Positions 13,399 through 17,423 of a stretch of DNA of 17,423 bases are shown here, in pieces. This DNA comes from Bacteroidota bacterium (GTDB lineage: Bacteria > Bacteroidota > Ignavibacteria > Ignavibacteriales > Melioribacteraceae), in assembly GCA_023453125.1 (NCBI GenBank), contig JAEXUB010000132.1, positions 1 to 17,423 on the forward strand, read 5' to 3'. The notes beneath the pieces are model-generated. The model was not told the DNA's origin, searched no databases, and worked only from the letters and a program-made list of their open reading frames with translations. The translations under genes were made by a program, and so were the position numbers. Position 1 is the stretch's first letter, and each line of letters begins with the position of its first letter.

Positions 13399-15427
13399 AA
13401 TTAAGGTCGTATCTAAGAGTTGCCAAAAAGTTCCTGTGAGGTCCGCCGGGAACAGTCTCGCTAAGATTCCTAACATATTCCGGATAGAAGTAATCCTTAT
13501 CAAGAAGGTTTTTTCCTGTAACAGATAGTGTGAAAGCGGAAAAATGATATCCGACTGTAAGATTGACGAGAAGATAGCTGTCGATAGTATAATCACCAAC
13601 AGGAACGTTATTAACCAGTCGGCCGCTGTATCCTTTTCTCTCTCCTACAAATTGTAACTGGGGAGTAAAAAAGACCTGATCAAATTTATAGCTGAGCCAG
13701 CCGTTTGCTGTTATGTGTGCAATACCTACTATATCGGTATCTCCGGCAGTTAAAATGTTTGAACCGGTTTTCCACGAAGCATTTAATCCATAATAACTGT
13801 TGCCGGTTAAGGCACCGTTAATCTGAAGTTCAAGTCCATACATATCCTGTTTGGCTGAATTAATAAACATTGCCGCTCTGGCACCTGTAAGAGCCGGGTT
13901 GGTTGTGGGTATGCGGGTAATACCATCCGAAGTCTTTTGATAAAAGAAATTTATCCTGCCGCTCAGGTTATCGGAGAATTCCGATTCTAGTCCCACATCA
14001 AGAGTCTGAATCTCTTCGGGAAGCAGGGCTGTGGAACCATATAATACATTATTTGTCGCTACATATTTCTCAAAGAATGTTGGTGCCCTGAATGCTTTTC
14101 CATAAAGCACTTTAAAGGAATGCTTCTCGGTCAATTTAAATATAATGCCTGCTCTAGGAAGAATATACATATCATTTACGTCGCTGTCCTTCACCAGGCG
14201 AATTCCCACTATGAATGAATACCAATCAGCAAGGCTGGCCTGAAATTGGGTATAAGCTCCAAAGGTAGTTGAAGAAGGGGATGTGGCGTATGAGGTAAAA
14301 GGAGTAATTGACTGGTCATCTTCCCATTTAAACAGATACGGATCTGATTTGAAATTTTCAAATACCAGACCTGATATGTTGTTTATTCCATCCATAAGGT
14401 CAATGTCGAATTGCGCTTCGGCGCCAAAGATAGAACCGCTCACTGTATTGAACATAGTGCTTACCGCATGTCCCCCGAATCCTTTAGCCGGGAAAAAGCC
14501 CAGATTGGTCTTTTCGTTATTAAAACTGTTATATCTTACAGTTAATGAAATACCGACTTTTTCGCTTATTTTTTGTGAATATTTAGCATTGGCGAAGAAA
14601 AGCCTGAAATCCATATCCCCGATATAATCAATTACCGGAGTCAGTCCGTATTGAGATTTGAAAATATTAGTATAACCGAAATCGACGTTAAGGTTTTCAT
14701 AGACAAAATTCCCGAATATTCTGAGAGGTTTGTTGAAATAGTCAAAGGTCATAGCCTGCCCCTTTTCATCGGCAGTTATATTAAATGGATAACCCTTGGT
14801 TCCGGTATATCCCCCTGCAACAAAGAGCCCTGATGTTTCATTGAGTTTAACTTTAGCAGCGGCTTCTGCGTCAACGGTGTTAAAAGAACCGTATGAGGCT
14901 AAAAGAGAAAGCATGTCAGATCCTGAGCCGGCATTCTTCGTGATTATGTTTATTACACCAGAGTAGGCATTAGTTCCGTAGAGGGCGCTTCCAGGGCCTC
15001 TAATTACCTCAACCCGCGAAACAGAACTGATAGGAATGGTTTCAAGGAAAAATGCACCGGTAACCGGTTCGTACATCTGATTCCCGTTTACCATTAGGAG
15101 TACTTTATTTGTATAATGCAGGTTCTGTACCCCCCTGAAATTTAATACAGTCCTGCCGTAAAAAGTTTCTGCAATTTCAATCCCGGGCAAAAAGCTAATC
15201 AGTTCGTAAAGGTCTCTAACTCCGAAATCCTTTATTTGCTGTTCAGTAAGGACATCAATTATAGCTGGGGCATCAGAAATCTTCTGTGCTTCCTTTGACG
15301 CAGTTACTACGAGAATTTTCATCATTTCCTCGTAACTGAGAATCTCAACCTCAATTCTTTCCTGTGCAGTTAATGATGAAAGCAACAGGAAAAATATTGA
15401 AAAACAGTAAAAGGTATACTTTTTCAT
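13397..15427 (-). CDS. TonB-dependent outer-membrane receptor
   Basis: I set the start at the ATG whose complement is 15425-15427: GAGGAG lies 6 bases upstream and the product then begins with a signal peptide (MKKYTFYCFSIFFLLLSSLTAQ). The product is 676 residues. SYEEMMKILVVTASK (31-45) contains a TonB-box-like ILVVTA, similar to LVVTA of E. coli BtuB. The plug (about 46-160) shows PAIIDVLTEQQIKDFGV, LPGIEI, LNFRGVQ, LLMVNGN and the RVEVIRGPGSALYGTNAYSG block ending in INIITK. The rest is a 22-strand-type barrel with alternating aromatic strands and the late GKNLLDKDYFYPEYVR motif. It lacks the N-terminal carboxypeptidase-like domain of SusC, and no SusD is beside it, so it is a simple siderophore/vitamin/oligosaccharide-type receptor; the ligand is unknown. 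The divergent sugar permease and ROK kinase hint at a carbohydrate, by context only. The barrel ends in YDLN instead of the usual terminal aromatic. Confidence 0.93.
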   Translation of the reverse strand: MKKYTFYCFSIFFLLLSSLTAQERIEVEILSYEEMMKILVVTASKEAQKISDAPAIIDVLTEQQIKDFGVRDLYELISFLPGIEIAETFYGRTVLNFRGVQNLHYTNKVLLMVNGNQMYEPVTGAFFLETIPISSVSRVEVIRGPGSALYGTNAYSGVINIITKNAGSGSDMLSLLASYGSFNTVDAEAAAKVKLNETSGLFVAGGYTGTKGYPFNITADEKGQAMTFDYFNKPLRIFGNFVYENLNVDFGYTNIFKSQYGLTPVIDYIGDMDFRLFFANAKYSQKISEKVGISLTVRYNSFNNEKTNLGFFPAKGFGGHAVSTMFNTVSGSIFGAEAQFDIDLMDGINNISGLVFENFKSDPYLFKWEDDQSITPFTSYATSPSSTTFGAYTQFQASLADWYSFIVGIRLVKDSDVNDMYILPRAGIIFKLTEKHSFKVLYGKAFRAPTFFEKYVATNNVLYGSTALLPEEIQTLDVGLESEFSDNLSGRINFFYQKTSDGITRIPTTNPALTGARAAMFINSAKQDMYGLELQINGALTGNSYYGLNASWKTGSNILTAGDTDIVGIAHITANGWLSYKFDQVFFTPQLQFVGERKGYSGRLVNNVPVGDYTIDSYLLVNLTVGYHFSAFTLSVTGKNLLDKDYFYPEYVRNLSETVPGGPHRNFLATLRYDLN

Positions 15428-15458
15428 AAATGCTCCTCGGTTAGGTTTTATTGAATTA

Positions 15459-15540
15459 TCGAGATAAAAGTTCATTTATTTAGTGCTTGTAATTAAAAAA
15501 ATAAAAGATGAAATAATACTAATTAGTATTATTATCTCGA
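15459..15540. repeat. 9-bp inverted repeat flanking the palindrome
   Basis: TCGAGATAA (15459-15467) and its exact reverse complement TTATCTCGA (15532-15540) are separated by 64 bases and bracket most of the receptor-side spacer. The second arm overlaps the end of the 22-bp palindrome by two bases. They could be binding sites for one regulator, or coincidence in AT-rich DNA. Confidence 0.35.
15512..15533. promoter_or_regulatory. Perfect 22-bp palindrome, candidate operator between divergent genes
   Basis: The half-site AATAATACTAA (15512-15522) is followed directly by its exact reverse complement TTAGTATTATT (15523-15533) with no spacer. It lies 85 bases from the receptor start and 112 bases from the permease start. 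The length and symmetry suit a dimeric repressor or activator acting on both genes. No regulator gene is visible nearby. Confidence 0.5.
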
Positions 15541-15574
15541 AAAACTCCTTTTCACAAAAAAAAGAGCAAAAAAC

Positions 15575-15602
15575 TGTTAATTAAAGGGGTAAATTGTTAA
15601 TT
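15575..15602 (+). repeat. TGTTAATT direct repeat with 20-base period before the permease gene
   Basis: TGTTAATT occurs at 15575-15582 and 15595-15602, about two helical turns apart, and a related GTTAAAT is at 15605-15611. They precede the permease gene and might bind a regulator or overlap its promoter; I could not assign -33/-7 boxes with confidence. Confidence 0.3.
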
Positions 15603-15644
15603 TGGTTAAATTAAATTCATTTCTTTTTAATTATGGGGTACAGG

Positions 15645-16793
15645 ATGAAAAAGGAGACTCTTCCAATATTTCTAACCTTTTTGGTAATGGGTGTTGCAGA
15701 CGCAATGGGACCTATGTCTGATGCGGTTAAACAGCAATTTGCACTTGATAATGTAATTTCCACACTTTTGCCGTTTTTTGTATTTATTGCCTTTGCGGTA
15801 TTCAGCGTACCCGGAGGTTTGCTGGCAACCAGAATCGGTAAAAAAAATCTTCTCTTATTAGGACTTGGCCTAAACGTAGCGGCTATGATAGTGCCGACGG
15901 TTTTCGATCCCGGTTTTGCGCTCCTACTGGCTTGTATTTTTATTCTAGGAGTTGGAACAACTTTCCTTCAGGTAGCGGGCAATCCGATTATGAGGGATGT
16001 AAGCAGCGAAGGGCAGTACAGCAGAAACCTTGCTCTTGCACAGGGAATTAAAGGATTGGGTTCATCCGGTTCGGCATACCTGGTTGGACTTGTTATGATT
16101 CTCCCCTTATTCTCCAATATGGGTTGGAGAGGTGCTTTCCCCGTATTTTTTGCATTCATGGCTATTTCATTTGCTGCAGTAGCTACGTTAAAAATAAAAG
16201 AGACAAAACCGGAAGCGCCTCCGAGCATCGGTTCTTCATTGAGCCTTCTTAAAGAGCCTGTATTCGCACTTGCCGTACTCGGTATCTTTCTTTACGTAGG
16301 AGCTGAAGTTTGTATGGGACGTTTCTTAAAGCCGAGCCTTGAGAAATTCGGCTTTGCGAGCGACACAGCGGCTCTGCTTGGACCCACATTATTCTTTGCT
16401 ACATTAACAGTGGGTAGATTAATTGCAGGAAGCATAAATGTAAGCGCGCGCGCCTTCTTCAGGATTTCAGCGGCATTAGGGGTTATTGGACTTGTTCTTC
16501 TTATTACTGGAGTAAAAGAACTCTCCCTGCTGGGTATAATTGTAGGAGGCTTAGGATTTGCTAATATATGGCCGATGCTTTTCTCCATAACAGTTGAAGA
16601 AAAACCTGAAAGAGCAAGCGAACTCTCTGGACTTATGTGTATGGCAATAAGCGGCGGGGCAATTGTTCCTCTCGTAATGGGCTTGCTGCTCGATAACAAC
16701 CTTGGCGCCCTTGCATATATAGTTCCGGCTGCCTGTTTCGGATATCTTCTTTTAATCTCCTTAAGAGGGGGAAAGACTCCGGTTAAAGCATAA
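15645..16793 (+). CDS. FHS-like (FucP-type) MFS sugar permease
   Basis: This inner-membrane carrier has 382 residues and about 12 hydrophobic segments. MFS motif A is GGLLATRIGKKN after the second segment. VAGNPIMRDVS and the following AQGIKGLGS resemble the N-P motif region of the fucose/glucose-galactose (FHS) permeases. YVGAEVCMGRFLKP in the second half matches the FucP-like VGAE block, and the late GLGFANIWPMLFSI matches the family's seventh-to-tenth segment pattern. I chose ATG 15645, which has GGGG and AGG upstream, over ATG 15633, which has no ribosome site and would add four residues. The gene is 29 bases upstream of a ROK kinase with no terminator between, so they likely form an operon: uptake by proton symport, then phosphorylation. 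The sugar cannot be named from sequence. Confidence 0.85.
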   Translation: MKKETLPIFLTFLVMGVADAMGPMSDAVKQQFALDNVISTLLPFFVFIAFAVFSVPGGLLATRIGKKNLLLLGLGLNVAAMIVPTVFDPGFALLLACIFILGVGTTFLQVAGNPIMRDVSSEGQYSRNLALAQGIKGLGSSGSAYLVGLVMILPLFSNMGWRGAFPVFFAFMAISFAAVATLKIKETKPEAPPSIGSSLSLLKEPVFALAVLGIFLYVGAEVCMGRFLKPSLEKFGFASDTAALLGPTLFFATLTVGRLIAGSINVSARAFFRISAALGVIGLVLLITGVKELSLLGIIVGGLGFANIWPMLFSITVEEKPERASELSGLMCMAISGGAIVPLVMGLLLDNNLGALAYIVPAACFGYLLLISLRGGKTPVKA

Positions 16794-16822
16794 TTATTCC
16801 ATCCTAAAATAAAGGAATTGAA

Positions 16823-17423
16823 ATGAGATTTTCTGACGATAAAAGAATTGTAATGACACTTGATGCCGGCGGAACAACATTTGTATTTTCCGCCGTTCAG
16901 GGGAATAAAGAAATTGTTGAACCGGTTACACTGCCATCGCAGCCGAAAGACCTTGAGAAATGCCTTAACACCATTATCGAAGGATTCGAAGGGGTAAAAT
17001 CAAAGCTAAGCGCTCCTCCTGCCGCAATCAGTTTTGCATTCCCGGGGCCGGCAGATTATCCAAACGGAATAATAGGTGACCTTCCTAATCTTCCCGCATT
17101 CAGAGGGGGAGTTCCTTTAGGACCGATTTTGGAAGAGAAATTCGGTATTCCTGTATTCATAAATAATGACGGTGACCTGTTTGTATATGGAGAAGCAATT
17201 GCAGGACTTTTGCCTTATGTAAATTCTCTGCTTGAGGAATCGGGGAGCAGCAAGAGATTCAAAAACCTTTTCGGAATTACTCTCGGTACCGGATGCGGCG
17301 GTGGAATTGTGGTAAACGGCGAATTATTCATCGGGGATAATTCCAACGGCGGGGAAATCTGGCTAACACGCAACAAACTGAACGGAAAGATAAATATTGA
17401 AGACGGCGCAAGCATACGTGCCG
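16823..17423 (+). CDS. ROK-family sugar kinase, 3' end outside the window
   Basis: The frame opens at ATG 16823, preceded by AAAGGAATTG, and runs without a stop to the window edge, giving 200 residues. The actin-like ATPase pattern is clear: MTLDAGGTT (11-19, phosphate 1), FAFPGPAD (71-78), PNLPAFRG, INNDGD (113-118, catalytic-base D116) and ITLGTGCGGGIV (142-153, phosphate 2). ROK kinases phosphorylate free hexoses such as glucose, fructose, mannose or N-acetylated amino sugars in the cytosol. After NGGEIW (176-180), where typical members have a GH pair and a CxCGxxGC zinc site, this protein reads LTRNKLNGKINIEDGASIRA, so the zinc motif is missing from the visible part. No helix-turn-helix precedes the kinase domain, so it is not a NagC/Mlc-type repressor. 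It follows the sugar permease on the same transcript. Confidence 0.85.
   Translation, partial: MRFSDDKRIVMTLDAGGTTFVFSAVQGNKEIVEPVTLPSQPKDLEKCLNTIIEGFEGVKSKLSAPPAAISFAFPGPADYPNGIIGDLPNLPAFRGGVPLGPILEEKFGIPVFINNDGDLFVYGEAIAGLLPYVNSLLEESGSSKRFKNLFGITLGTGCGGGIVVNGELFIGDNSNGGEIWLTRNKLNGKINIEDGASIRA

Noticed and set aside
13397..15427. SusC-like receptor in a polysaccharide utilisation locus
   Set aside because: It lacks the N-terminal carboxypeptidase-like domain, is shorter than SusC, and no SusD or glycosidase gene is in the window.
15428..15540. Cobalamin riboswitch in the leader of the receptor gene
   Set aside because: The leader is short and AT-rich with no B12-box-like sequence or GC-rich stems of the expected architecture.
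16292..16699. 135-residue minus-strand open frame inside the sugar permease
   Set aside because: It is antisense to a clear membrane transporter and has no independent signals.

Overview
The window is about 17.4 kb of moderately AT-rich bacterial chromosome. Gene content (TIGR02757/DUF2400 protein, DUF362 protein with a Tat signal, DUF6599-like exported protein, a TonB-dependent receptor, an FHS-type sugar permease and a ROK kinase) fits the Bacteroidota/Chlorobi/Ignavibacteria (FCB) group. One clean TAnnTTTG -7 element, upstream of the UvrD/PcrA helicase gene, agrees with this. Placement below that level is a guess. Purine-rich Shine-Dalgarno sequences are common here. I see no rRNA, tRNA, CRISPR array, transposase or prophage gene. 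No gene-free stretch exceeds 300 bases; the longest, about 220 bases, is the divergent region at 15428-15644.

Layout. (1) 1-1373: the 3' end of a SPOR-domain protein, then an exported methionine sulfoxide reductase B. (2) 1512-4279: a compact set with a Tat-exported DUF362 protein, a DUF6599-like secreted protein and a TIGR02757 protein. (3) 4395-11061: a peptide-use island with an OPT-family oligopeptide transporter, a PqqD-like small protein translationally coupled to the dipeptidase PepD, an MFS carrier resembling animal lysosomal MFSD1, and an M29-like aminopeptidase whose frame is broken by an in-frame TAA. Strong hairpin/T-run terminators separate the units. (4) 11164-13338: a PcrA/UvrD helicase with a C-terminal tudor-like domain, ending in a terminator shared with the convergent receptor gene. 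(5) 13397-17423: a TonB-dependent receptor on the minus strand, facing away from an FHS-like MFS permease and a ROK-family kinase that runs off the window. The divergent spacer holds a perfect 22-bp palindrome.

How the genes may work together. Island 3 reads as import of short peptides (OPT, possibly the MFSD1-like carrier) followed by cytosolic hydrolysis (PepD, and the M29-like enzyme if intact). Island 5 reads as outer-membrane uptake, inner-membrane sugar transport and sugar phosphorylation, with the palindrome as a possible shared operator; the substrate is unknown. I found no convincing wholly new multi-gene system. The most notable observations are the in-frame stop that cuts off most of the metal ligands of the aminopeptidase, the MFSD1-like carrier beside peptidases, and the palindrome-bearing divergent regulatory region.
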